Positions 27,031-34,880 of a stretch of DNA of 64,000 nucleotides are shown in pieces. The stretch comes from SZUA-36 sp963759155 (GTDB lineage Bacteria > Pseudomonadota > Gammaproteobacteria > Xanthomonadales > SZUA-36). Made by a program: the position numbers and the translations under genes. The notes below the pieces were generated by a model. It worked only from the letters and a program-made list of their open reading frames with translations. It was not told the origin of the DNA and searched no databases. Location: contig CAVWXX010000015.1 in the NCBI GenBank assembly GCA_963759155.1, positions 62,001 to 126,000 on the forward strand, given 5' to 3'. The number at the start of each line of letters is the position of its first letter. Position 1 is the stretch's first letter.

Positions 27031-27618
27031 TCAGGACTTCCGGGAGACCACGACCTTGGCGGGTCTGATCAAGCGGTCATGTAACTGGTAGCCTTTTTCA
27101 ATCACGTCAATCACGGTATTTTCGTCATGTTCGTCCGAGGTGATCATGGTCATAGCCTCGTGCTTCTCCGGATCAAATGACTCACCCGCCGGATCGATGG
27201 TTTTGAGACCGTGATCACCCATGGCCTTGGTCAGCATTTTCATGATCAGTTCCTTACCTTCTGTCAATGCCTCAACAGTGGCAGACGGATCGTTTGCTGC
27301 CTCCAGCCCCCTTTCAAGACTGTCCCGAACCGGCAACAGATCATTCATGAACCGCTCCAGAGTCCGTAAGCGCGACTTCTCGTGTTCGCGAACGAGGCGC
27401 TTGCGGAGATTATCCATGTCCGCTTGCATACGCAGCATGTCCTCCCTCGCTTCAACTTCTGCCAGGCGGGCTGCCTGTAACTCGGACTCAAGCTTGTCAA
27501 TCGGGTCCAGCGGTTCTGACTCTGATCCAGCTTCTTCAGGGTTTTCTTCAGGTTGATCCAATGAGCCTTCCTCGCCTTCTTGCATCAAGTTTTCGTCTTC
27601 ATTTTGTTGCGCGGTCAT
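27031..27618 (-). CDS. grpE: Nucleotide exchange factor GrpE
   Basis: Releases ADP from DnaK. The first 40 residues are acidic (MTAQQNEDENLMQEGEEGS). A long coiled coil follows (LESELQAARLAEVEAREDML...). The C-terminal beta domain carries FDPEKHEAMTMI and ends KGYQLHDRLIRPAKVVVS. The start is ATG 27618 with AGGAG upstream on the minus strand. It is the first gene of grpE-dnaK and is divergent from recN, as in many gammaproteobacteria. Confidence 0.97.
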   Translation of the reverse strand: MTAQQNEDENLMQEGEEGSLDQPEENPEEAGSESEPLDPIDKLESELQAARLAEVEAREDMLRMQADMDNLRKRLVREHEKSRLRTLERFMNDLLPVRDSLERGLEAANDPSATVEALTEGKELIMKMLTKAMGDHGLKTIDPAGESFDPEKHEAMTMITSDEHDENTVIDVIEKGYQLHDRLIRPAKVVVSRKS

Positions 27619-27673
27619 TTCTTTACTCCTGGATTGCGTGACGCCGCTTTCCTATTTCTGCTGTCACGCCCTG

Positions 27674-27701
27674 ATATGGGGATTGGCAACTGCGATTCAA
27701 G
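27674..27701 (-). promoter_or_regulatory. Sigma-32 heat-shock promoter for grpE
   Basis: On the minus strand CTTGAA (27701-27696), exactly 14 bases, then CCCCATAT (27681-27674): a full match to the sigma-32 consensus, 55 bases before the grpE ATG. It sits in the 100-base space shared with the recN promoter. Confidence 0.9.
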
Positions 27702-27718
27702 AAGCGATACTAGCGGAT

Positions 27719-29404
27719 ATGCTCAATCACCTTCACATTCACAATTTTGCCATCGTACCAACACTCGATCTCGACATCGACGCTGGCTTCACCGCCATCA
27801 CCGGAGAAACCGGTGCGGGTAAGTCCATCCTGGTTGATGCATTGGGTTTACTACTTGGAGAGCGTTCCGACGCCGCCTGGGTGCGCGCAGGAGCCGAACG
27901 TGCCGAATTGAGCGCTGAGTTCTCAGTGGAAAACAACAAGGACGCCCGGAAATGGCTTGACGATGCGGAGCTATCCTCAAATGGAAGCTGTCTTTTACGC
28001 CGCACCATCAACAGCAATGGCCGGTCACGCGCATATATCAATGGTTCCCCGGTTACAGTCGCGCAGATGCAATCCCTTGGCCAACTGCTGGTCGAAATAC
28101 ACGGGCAGAACGAACACCTGAGACTTATCCGGTCAGCTGAACAGTTCAGACTACTCGATGGAAGTGGTGACTACCGCAGCGAAATCGGCCTTCTCAAAAC
28201 GGCGTTTTCTGACTGGCAAGCGATCAAAAATGAACTGGAAACCCTGGAACAGGGTGTTTCGATATCAGCAAGCGAACTGGAATTTTTAAAATTTCAATTG
28301 GACGAATTGCAACAACATGAGCTGTCCATCGAGTCGCAAAACGCCCTGCAAACTGAGCATGACCGATTGGCCGCCGGTGGCTCACTTCTGGACGCACTGA
28401 ATTTCAGTATCGAGCGCCTGGACCCCGAATCCTCCGACGACGTGGCCGGAATCAAATCAGACCTCAGTGCCTCAATGGGTCAATTACAGAAGTTTGCTGC
28501 CTTAGACAAGGATATCAACGAAGCATGCACGATGCTGCATGAGGCAGCGATAAATTGTGATGAAGCCGTCAGCTCGCTACGTGCCGCCCGTGACCGGGTT
28601 GACCTGAGCCCGGCTCGTTTTGAAACGGTGAGCAACACCCTGGGGCAGTTACATGACCTGGCGCGGAAGCATCATGTTCGCATGGAAGATCTTGAAACGC
28701 TCATGCAGACACTGGAGGCGCGTATTGAACGCGCGGGTAGCTCAGAACAACGTCGTGACCAGTTGCAGGCGCAATTGCAGACCCGGCTGGATGCCTATCG
28801 CCAGGCTGCAGAAAACCTTCATTTGAAACGTAAAAAACATGCCGTTGTGCTATCCGGGCGCGTTTGCCAACTCATGGCAGAACTGGGCATGGCGGGTGGC
28901 ATATTTGAGCTCACGGTAAGTCTCAGGCCGCAGGCGAAGCCCTCTGCTGGCGGTGATGACGAAATACAAATCAGGCTCAGTGCCAACCCGGGATTGCCAC
29001 CGGGACCATTAAGCAAAATCGCCTCGGGTGGTGAATTGTCAAGAATCAGCCTCGCGATCAAGGTTGCAGCCAGTAGTGGCACCGACTCGGTGACACAGAT
29101 ATTTGACGAAGTTGACGCAGGTATCGGCGGTGAGACTGCCAACGCGGTTGGCAGGTTAATGCAAAAGCTGGCAGGAAAGGGCCAGGCCTTATGTGTTACA
29201 CACCTGGCGCAGGTGGCCGTGTGTGCAAGCCACCAACTGCAAGTCCGTAAGGCCACTGAAAAGCAATCAACTCAGATTGAGACAATACGGCTGAACCAGG
29301 CAAACAGAATCGATGAAATCGCAAGAATGCTCAGCGGCAAAATCTCGGATCAAAGCCGTGCGCACGCCCTTGAGTTGCTTAGCAGCAGCGCGGTGACCTC
29401 ATAG
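27719..29404 (+). CDS. recN: DNA repair protein RecN
   Basis: SMC-like ATPase acting in double-strand break repair. I start at ATG 27719 (MLNHLHIHNFAIV), the family N-terminus; a longer frame from 27638 runs back through the grpE promoter. Walker A is GETGAGKS at residues 29-36. A central coiled coil runs over roughly residues 150-360, and the C-terminal half has the ABC signature ASGGELSR and the Walker B region IFDEVDAGIGG. At 561 residues it is normal. RecN is usually SOS-induced, but I found no clear LexA box in the short upstream gap. Confidence 0.96.
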   Translation: MLNHLHIHNFAIVPTLDLDIDAGFTAITGETGAGKSILVDALGLLLGERSDAAWVRAGAERAELSAEFSVENNKDARKWLDDAELSSNGSCLLRRTINSNGRSRAYINGSPVTVAQMQSLGQLLVEIHGQNEHLRLIRSAEQFRLLDGSGDYRSEIGLLKTAFSDWQAIKNELETLEQGVSISASELEFLKFQLDELQQHELSIESQNALQTEHDRLAAGGSLLDALNFSIERLDPESSDDVAGIKSDLSASMGQLQKFAALDKDINEACTMLHEAAINCDEAVSSLRAARDRVDLSPARFETVSNTLGQLHDLARKHHVRMEDLETLMQTLEARIERAGSSEQRRDQLQAQLQTRLDAYRQAAENLHLKRKKHAVVLSGRVCQLMAELGMAGGIFELTVSLRPQAKPSAGGDDEIQIRLSANPGLPPGPLSKIASGGELSRISLAIKVAASSGTDSVTQIFDEVDAGIGGETANAVGRLMQKLAGKGQALCVTHLAQVAVCASHQLQVRKATEKQSTQIETIRLNQANRIDEIARMLSGKISDQSRAHALELLSSSAVTS

Positions 29405-29415
29405 GCTATGCGTCA

Positions 29416-29452
29416 GGTTTCAGTCGTCTGCCGGCCTGAAACCGACAGACGA
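29416..29452. repeat. Two interlocking inverted repeats between recN and fur
   Basis: GGTTTCAG (29416-29423) complements CTGAAACC (29436-29443). TCGTCTG (29424-29430) complements CAGACGA (29446-29452). The arms alternate, so only one hairpin can form at a time. The position between convergent recN and fur suggests a shared terminator, but no T-run follows directly. Confidence 0.6.
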
Positions 29453-29476
29453 GCTGTTTAAATCGAGGTTTTTTGT

Positions 29477-29881
29477 TCAGCCTTTTTTAGGGCGCACGTA
29501 AATGACCAGGCTGTGGTCTTCGATGTCATAGCCGCGCTCCGCGGCAATCTCTGCCTGCAAGCGCTCGATTTCACTATTGGAAAACTCTATAACTTTGCCG
29601 GTTTCAACGCAGACCATGTGGTCGTGGTGCTCGCCGGAATCCAACTCATAGTAGGCTTGCCCACCTTCAAAGTTATGTTTAACCACCAAACCTGCTGCTT
29701 CAAACTGGTTCAAGACACGATAAACAGTCGCCAGGCCGATGTCCTCGCCGTTCTTGATCAGAACCCGGTAAATATCATCCGCCGTTACGTGTTTGTTACC
29801 CGCTTCATCCAAAAGCTCGAGTATCAATTTTCTCGGTTGTGTTACTTTTAGACCTGCTTTACGAAGATTTCCGTCACTCAC
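29477..29881 (-). CDS. fur: Ferric uptake regulator Fur
   Basis: Iron-sensing repressor. The N-terminal winged helix contains GLKVTQPRKLILELL and the recognition region ADDIYRVLIKNGEDIGLATVYRVLNQFEAAG. The dimerisation/metal domain contains HHDHMVC with histidines of the metal sites. Only one Cys is visible in that part, so the structural zinc site is not the classic CxxC pair. At 134 residues it is slightly short. It is divergent from bamE, as in many gammaproteobacteria, and convergent with recN. Confidence 0.95.
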   Translation of the reverse strand: MSDGNLRKAGLKVTQPRKLILELLDEAGNKHVTADDIYRVLIKNGEDIGLATVYRVLNQFEAAGLVVKHNFEGGQAYYELDSGEHHDHMVCVETGKVIEFSNSEIERLQAEIAAERGYDIEDHSLVIYVRPKKG

Positions 29882-29991
29882 TGTTTTTATCCCTTAGTTA
29901 TTAAATTGACATCGCCTGTTCTTCAGGACGGCTTACTATTGTATCATTCACGGCCTTGATCTTTAGTATCGCCCATCATCAAAGGAACCAA

Positions 29992-30660
29992 ATGACCAGG
30001 TATTTGTTTATTGCACTGATCGCCGTGCTTACATTAAACACGGGCTGCAAGCTTATTTACAAACAAAATGTTCAACAGGGCAATGCCCATGAGCAGGAGG
30101 ACCTGGACCAGATTCAGCTCGGAATGAGCAAAAAGCAGGTGGCCTATCTGCTTGGAACGCCCGCAGTTAAAGACCCTTTTCACGACGACCGCTGGGATTA
30201 TATTTCAATGTTGAGCCGCCGTGGCGGTGAGCCGGTGCGTCGGCTGGTGACATTGACGTTTGAAAATGACGCGTTGATTGCAACAGACGGTATTGGTGAT
30301 TCAACAGGCGGTGATATCAAGGCACTGGCAGACACCGGCTCCGCCGTTGCCGAGATCAATGACCTCGAAACAGCAAAACGAACCGAATTGGTCACCGATG
30401 ACGGCGTGATCAACTGGACCTTGCAAATGGGTGCATTTAACACCCACGATGAGGCAGAAGCGTTTGCAGAAGAGGTCAGAGCCAAGGGCTTCCAAGCCCA
30501 CCTCAGGGAGAAGGTAGTACCTGGGCTGGGTACGCGTCACCAGGTCAGATCCGGCCTCTATGACACCTTCAATGAAGCTCAGGCCCAACTCAGAGTTCTC
30601 GAGAAAGCGTTGAAGGTCGCTGGTATTACCGTACCGGTTGATATACCTATCGAAAAATAA
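29992..30660 (+). CDS. bamE: BamE-like outer membrane lipoprotein with C-terminal SPOR domain
   Basis: The start is ATG 29992 with AAAGGA upstream. A short signal ends in LNTGC, a lipobox with Asn at -3, so the mature protein begins at Cys 20. The next ~80 residues are a BamE/SmpA domain (LIYKQNVQQGN, QIQLGMSKKQVAYLLGTP, DRWDYI), part of the machine that inserts outer membrane proteins. From about residue 150 the protein continues as a SPOR-type fold: WTLQMGAFNTHDEAEAFAEE and HQVRSGLYDTFNEAQAQL. SPOR domains bind denuded peptidoglycan. E. coli BamE (113 residues) lacks this extension. Confidence 0.85.
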   Translation: MTRYLFIALIAVLTLNTGCKLIYKQNVQQGNAHEQEDLDQIQLGMSKKQVAYLLGTPAVKDPFHDDRWDYISMLSRRGGEPVRRLVTLTFENDALIATDGIGDSTGGDIKALADTGSAVAEINDLETAKRTELVTDDGVINWTLQMGAFNTHDEAEAFAEEVRAKGFQAHLREKVVPGLGTRHQVRSGLYDTFNEAQAQLRVLEKALKVAGITVPVDIPIEK

Positions 30661-30665
30661 AACTC

Positions 30666-30682
30666 CCCGGGTTTTACCCGGG
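30666..30682. terminator. Compact hairpin between bamE and rnfH
   Basis: CCCGGGT and ACCCGGG pair across a three-base loop six bases after the bamE stop, between two convergent genes. No long T-run follows, so it may be a weak bidirectional terminator. Confidence 0.45.
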
Positions 30683-30705
30683 TGTCAGTTCGCTCACCTG
30701 CTCAA

Positions 30706-31011
30706 TCAGGTTTTTGCCTGCTGCAGGGCTCTTTGACGACGAACTTCTTTTGGATCGGCAATCAGGGGGCGATAAATCTCCACGCGGTCACCTGCCGCCA
30801 GAACCCGTTGGGGATCAGCTTTCTGACCAAAGATGCCGACCTTGTTGAGATCCAGTTCAAAACCATCAAACCGATCTGGCAAACCGGATAGCGTTATCGC
30901 CTCAGCCAGTGTGGTCCCCTCCGGCACTTCCAGTGAAACCAGTTCCTGCCGGGCGGGCATGGCCAGCGCGACCTCGACCACAATTTTCTGCTGATGACCC
31001 TGCCCCGTCAC
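30706..31011 (-). CDS. rnfH: RnfH family protein (RatB)
   Basis: Small beta-grasp protein (101 residues) of the RnfH/UPF0125 family, structurally ubiquitin-like, of unproven biochemical role. Family sites: KIVVEVALAMP near the N-terminus, the core VPEGTTLAEAI, and VGIFGQKADPQRVLAAGDRVEIYRPL. Its ATG overlaps the ratA stop by four bases, the usual ratA-rnfH pairing next to smpB. Confidence 0.92.
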   Translation of the reverse strand: MTGQGHQQKIVVEVALAMPARQELVSLEVPEGTTLAEAITLSGLPDRFDGFELDLNKVGIFGQKADPQRVLAAGDRVEIYRPLIADPKEVRRQRALQQAKT

Positions 31012-31439
31012 AAGCGGTAGACCTGTTCGGCACGTTTGCAGAAATCATCAACCAGCCGGTCGGCGATCTTGCCAAAGCCTTTTCCAAAAAGTTTTGACAT
31101 GGGACCTGCTGTCATCTCGAAGTCCAGCTCCAGGCTGATTTTGCAGCCGTCTTCACCCAAAGGGATAAAACGCCACTCGCCTTGCAGGTTCTTGAAAGGA
31201 CCTTCAAATAACTTCATCTCGACCCGCTCCGGGGCAAACAGGGAGTTCACCGTTGTAAAACTCTGCCTGATACCGGCGACCACCACCGTCAGCGACGCTT
31301 TTTGAAAATCGCTGCATTGTTCATGCACAACGGTCGCAGTACACCAACTCAAAAACTGCGGATAGGCTGGAACCGCCTCCACGAGTTTATACATATCCAG
31401 GGCACTGTGGGTGACCAATGCTGAGCGTAATATTTTCAT
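31008..31439 (-). CDS. ratA: RatA, START/Coq10-like protein
   Basis: A 143-residue START-fold protein of the polyketide cyclase / coenzyme Q-binding group. E. coli RatA was described as a toxin that blocks ribosome subunit joining; homologues of yeast Coq10 bind ubiquinone. The start ATG 31439 gives MKILRSALVTHSALDMYKLVEAV, the family N-terminus; a longer frame to 31637 would cross the smpB start. It is divergent from smpB (31554), the usual order, and coupled to rnfH. Confidence 0.92.
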   Translation of the reverse strand: MKILRSALVTHSALDMYKLVEAVPAYPQFLSWCTATVVHEQCSDFQKASLTVVVAGIRQSFTTVNSLFAPERVEMKLFEGPFKNLQGEWRFIPLGEDGCKISLELDFEMTAGPMSKLFGKGFGKIADRLVDDFCKRAEQVYRL

Positions 31440-31553
31440 AGCTTCCGGCGTCCGGCGAAGGCGAGATTTTACACGATTAGCCTGGCTTGGTGGACTTAGC
31501 TTGGAGCCAGAGCCCTTCACACAGTAAAATAGCCGATTGGCAGGAAGGCACTG

Positions 31554-32039
31554 ATGAATAAAAAGACCGGTAAAGCTAACAAGGGTGAAGGTAGTAAAAC
31601 GATTGCGCGTAATAAGCGGGCACGTTTCGACTATCACATCGAGGAACGCATAGAGGCTGGCCTGAGTCTTGAAGGCTGGGAAGTAAAATCCCTGCGTGAA
31701 TCGCGCGTACAGTTTGCCGATAGCTATGTGCTGTTAAAAGACAACGAGGCATTTTTGTTTGGCTGCAGAATCGACCCCTTACCAACGGCATCGAAACATA
31801 TCACCCCGGACCCCACCCGAACCCGGAGACTGTTAATGCACCGACGGGAAATCGACCGGATAACAGGCCTGGTTGAACGCAAGGGCTTTACCGTCGTACC
31901 CACCGCCATGTACTGGTCACACGGCAAGGTCAAGGTTGAAATAGGCACCGCCCGGGGCAAAAAAGCACATGACAAACGTGCCGATCAAAAAGACCGTGAC
32001 TGGACCCGGCAGAAAGCGCGCATCATGAAGAAGGGCTAG
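31554..32039 (+). CDS. smpB: SsrA-binding protein SmpB
   Basis: Binds the tRNA-like domain of tmRNA and carries it into stalled ribosomes for trans-translation. The OB-barrel core contains ARFDYHIEERIEAGLSLEGWEVKSLR and the conserved YVLLKDNEAFLFGCRI. The C-terminal tail KKAHDKRADQKDRDW is the part that enters the decoding site. At 161 residues it is normal, with a basic N-terminal extension. Its RNA partner ssrA is also in this window (52717-53362) and carries an intron in the arm that SmpB helps recognise. Confidence 0.97.
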   Translation: MNKKTGKANKGEGSKTIARNKRARFDYHIEERIEAGLSLEGWEVKSLRESRVQFADSYVLLKDNEAFLFGCRIDPLPTASKHITPDPTRTRRLLMHRREIDRITGLVERKGFTVVPTAMYWSHGKVKVEIGTARGKKAHDKRADQKDRDWTRQKARIMKKG

Positions 32040-32108
32040 ACGCCAACAAACATTACACTATCGTAATTTAGCCTGTTTTGACCACCACGGTTGGAGTACC
32101 ATGTACAC

Positions 32109-32732
32109 ATGGTCAGACAGCCCGATCAGATCAACCCGATACGTGTCGGAATCGCCGATAAAAGCCCGCTGATGCGTGCTGCTTTAAAGCATTTGATCTC
32201 CGAGGATGACCGCTTCCAGATGGTCAGTGCCAGCGAAGACTCCAATGAATTTCTGAAGCTCCTCGACTCTGTGCCCATAGATGTGGCCGTCGTCGGCTGG
32301 ATCATCCCACCCGGCGATGCACGCTTCATTCTTGATCGCTTGCAAGCCCGAAAGACAACACCCCGGGTAGTGGTTTACACGGGCTTTGAGAGTGATACGG
32401 TGCCACTGCAGGTCATGGCCCATGGCGCCGCAGCTTTTGTCTCCAAGAACGAGCAACCGGAACACCTTCTCAATACCATCGCCCAGGTGGCGGTCGGTCG
32501 CATGGTGTTCCCCTACCTTGATGTCAGCCAACTCAATGCCAACCCGTTAACCTTGTTGACCAAGCGCGAACTGGAGATTCTGTCCTCGCTGGCGGCAGGG
32601 CGCACGAACAAGGAAATCGCTGCCGAAAAAGCAGTTTCAACCAACACGGTCAAATATCACATCCGCAACCTGTTTGAAAAACTCGGTGTCAGTAACCGTG
32701 GCCAGGCTATTGCCCTGTATCTGAAGAGCTGA
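32109..32732 (+). CDS. LuxR-type regulator with degenerate receiver domain
   Basis: NarL-type architecture: an N-terminal receiver-like domain (IRVGIADKSPLMRAALKHLI) and a C-terminal LuxR helix-turn-helix (LTKRELEILSSLAAGRTNKEIA, TNTVKYHIRNLFEKLGVSNR). In the receiver the usual phosphoacceptor Asp is replaced: the strand reads VAVVGWIIPPGDA where LLDxxMPxxDG is expected, leaving Gly. Regulation by phosphorylation is therefore unlikely. The start ATG 32109 follows a GGTTGGAG run; a TTG at 32091 is possible. It lies 189 bases upstream of the fbp-prk-cbbM cluster and is a candidate regulator of it. Confidence 0.85.
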   Translation: MVRQPDQINPIRVGIADKSPLMRAALKHLISEDDRFQMVSASEDSNEFLKLLDSVPIDVAVVGWIIPPGDARFILDRLQARKTTPRVVVYTGFESDTVPLQVMAHGAAAFVSKNEQPEHLLNTIAQVAVGRMVFPYLDVSQLNANPLTLLTKRELEILSSLAAGRTNKEIAAEKAVSTNTVKYHIRNLFEKLGVSNRGQAIALYLKS

Positions 32733-32748
32733 CTGCATCACATAATGC

Positions 32749-32790
32749 CCTACCCGGGCCAAAAAACCCTTACTTATGGGTAGGCTTTTT
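32749..32790 (+). terminator. Hairpin with T-run after the LuxR-type gene
   Basis: CCTACCC pairs with GGGTAGG around a 22-base loop and is followed by CTTTTT, 17 bases past the stop. It probably separates the regulator from the fbp transcript. The long loop lowers confidence. Confidence 0.55.
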
Positions 32791-32921
32791 CCCACCCAAA
32801 TAACCCAGTCCCACCCCCCATATGCATATTTCGGAAGAGCATGGCTGTTTTTATACTTTTAGGCACTTGATCTAAAACGCCTGTACCGACCTCCCACAGT
32901 GAGTCCCCATAGGAGAAACAC

Positions 32922-33977
32922 ATGAGCAAACATCCTGGCTTGAAGCATTACCTGGAAAACTGGACGGGGGATTCAGACATCCGGCGCGATATTTCGCAAA
33001 CCATTGAAGCCATAGCAGAGGCCTGTACGGAGATCTCCGCACTGGTTGCGCGCGGCCCGCTTGCCGGAGAACTGGGTGCGGAAAAAGGTGATAACGAGGA
33101 CGGTGATACCCAGAAAGCACTTGATCTGATCGCCAATGACCTGCTGATTGAAGCCCTGCACACGGCGCCGGTATCCTGCCTTGTCTCCGAAGAACTGAAA
33201 GACCCCTGCCCCATTAACATTGGAGCACCTCTATTTGTGGCGACCGACCCGTTGGACGGTTCCTCCAATATCGATACCAATGTTTCGGTCGGCACCATAT
33301 TCTCAATACTGCCATCAGGTATCGATAAAGACGGCAAAAACATCAACGACCTATGTCGTCTGCAGCAACCCGGAACAGCACAACTGGCAGCGGGCTATGT
33401 TGTATACGGCCCGCAAACAGCTTTAGTGATGACCCTGGGCGATGGCACGATGATTTTTACGCTGGACCCGCGCTCCAAGGAGTACCGACTCACCACACGG
33501 ACGGTCGAGGTTCAAGCCGACACCAATGAATTTGCTATCAACAGTTCGAACTCCCGTCAGTGGGATGGTCATATCAGGGCCTATGTGGATGACTGTCTGA
33601 GAGGCGAAGACGGTCCACATGGCAGCAATTACAACATGCGCTGGATCGCTTCACTGGTCGCCGAGTGTCACCGTATCCTGTCCCGTGGCGGTATTTTTCT
33701 TTATCCGGCAGATATCCGCAAAGGTTATTCTGCGGGCCGTTTGCGACTGGTGTATGAATGTAACCCGATTGCATTTCTGATCGAACAGGCTGGCGGTGCT
33801 GCCACCACCGGCACACAGCGCATTCTTGATATTCTTCCCGTGAACATACATGAGCGGGTACCGATGATTTTTGGGTCAAAACATGAAGTGAGGTTGGTTG
33901 AAAAGTACTATGCCGAGATCAACCCCTTCCACGAACGCCCCCAATTGTTCAAAAACCGCACACTGCTGCGCAACTGA
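32922..33977 (+). CDS. fbp: Class I fructose-1,6-bisphosphatase
   Basis: Hydrolyses fructose-1,6-bisphosphate to fructose 6-phosphate in the Calvin cycle and gluconeogenesis. Metal and substrate sites: VSEELKDP and ATDPLDGSSNIDTNVSVGTIF. Sugar-binding residues lie in SNYNMRWIASLVAECHR and in the C-terminal IHERVPMIFGSKHEV. At 351 residues it is slightly longer than E. coli Fbp. The start ATG 32922 has TAGGAGA upstream. It is first of the same-strand run fbp-prk-gph-cbbM, 15 bases before prk, which supports a Calvin-cycle role (CbbF). Confidence 0.97.
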   Translation: MSKHPGLKHYLENWTGDSDIRRDISQTIEAIAEACTEISALVARGPLAGELGAEKGDNEDGDTQKALDLIANDLLIEALHTAPVSCLVSEELKDPCPINIGAPLFVATDPLDGSSNIDTNVSVGTIFSILPSGIDKDGKNINDLCRLQQPGTAQLAAGYVVYGPQTALVMTLGDGTMIFTLDPRSKEYRLTTRTVEVQADTNEFAINSSNSRQWDGHIRAYVDDCLRGEDGPHGSNYNMRWIASLVAECHRILSRGGIFLYPADIRKGYSAGRLRLVYECNPIAFLIEQAGGAATTGTQRILDILPVNIHERVPMIFGSKHEVRLVEKYYAEINPFHERPQLFKNRTLLRN

Positions 33978-33992
33978 GGAGAGGAGAAGATT

Positions 33993-34868
33993 ATGTCTGT
34001 CAAACACCCCATTATTTCCGTCACGGGTTCCTCAGGTGCCGGTACAAGCTCGGTCAAAGTTACCTTCGATCGTATTTTTGAACGTGAGGGAATCAACGCC
34101 ACCTCCATAGAAGGTGATGCCTTTCACCGCTATGACCGGACTGATATGAAAAGTGTCATGCAGGAAGAGGCTGAGAAAGGCAATAACCACTTCAGTCATT
34201 TCGGGCCGGAGGCTAACCGCCTGGAAGACCTGGAGAACGTGTTTCGGCAATTCAGCGAAGACGGTGGTGGCCGTATCCGCAATTACGTTCATGATGAAAT
34301 CGAAGCAGAACGGCATGGTACGCCCCCCGGCACCTTCACAGGGTGGAGAGACATCCCCGAGGACACCGAACTACTGTTCTATGAAGGCCTGCACGGTGCC
34401 GTGGTGACCGATACCGTCAACCTTGCCCAGTATTGCGACCTGGCAATCGGTGTCACACCGGTCATCAACCTCGAGTGGATACAGAAAATCCAACGTGACA
34501 AGGCAGATCGCGGCTACTCGACTGAAGCGATACGCGACACTGTTTTGCGACGCATGCCCGACTACATCAGTTATATCTGTCCGCAGTTTTCCGAAACGGA
34601 TATCAACTTCCAGCGTATCCCGACAGTGGATACCTCAAATGCTTTTATTGCACGTTATATACCCACGGCGGATGAATCCATGGTGGTGATCCGCTTCAAG
34701 AACCCGCGTGGTATCGATTTCCCCTATCTGATCTCGATGATCGACGGCAGCTTCATGTCCCGTGCCAATACCATTGTGATACCCGGCGGCAAGCTGGATA
34801 TCACGATGCAGCTCATCCTGACACCGTTGATACTGCGTTTGATGGAACGCAGACGCCGGGCACGTTGA
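33993..34868 (+). CDS. prk: Phosphoribulokinase
   Basis: Phosphorylates ribulose 5-phosphate to the RuBisCO substrate. This is the short proteobacterial form (291 residues). The P-loop reads SVTGSSGAGTSSVK near residue 8, slightly unlike the classic GxxGxGKS because Thr stands where Lys is common. The substrate region EGDAFHRYDR and FYEGLHGAVV are intact. The start ATG 33993 follows AGGAGAGGAGA. It is diagnostic, with cbbM, of a working Calvin cycle. Confidence 0.97.
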   Translation: MSVKHPIISVTGSSGAGTSSVKVTFDRIFEREGINATSIEGDAFHRYDRTDMKSVMQEEAEKGNNHFSHFGPEANRLEDLENVFRQFSEDGGGRIRNYVHDEIEAERHGTPPGTFTGWRDIPEDTELLFYEGLHGAVVTDTVNLAQYCDLAIGVTPVINLEWIQKIQRDKADRGYSTEAIRDTVLRRMPDYISYICPQFSETDINFQRIPTVDTSNAFIARYIPTADESMVVIRFKNPRGIDFPYLISMIDGSFMSRANTIVIPGGKLDITMQLILTPLILRLMERRRRAR

Positions 34869-34880
34869 GCGCGGCTGGCC

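Noticed and set aside
27619..27718. LexA box for recN
   Set aside because: No CTGT-N8-ACAG-type site could be read in the gap on either strand.
29416..29452. H-type pseudoknot
   Set aside because: The connecting loops would be 0 and 2 nt across stems of 7-8 bp, too short; alternating hairpins are more likely.
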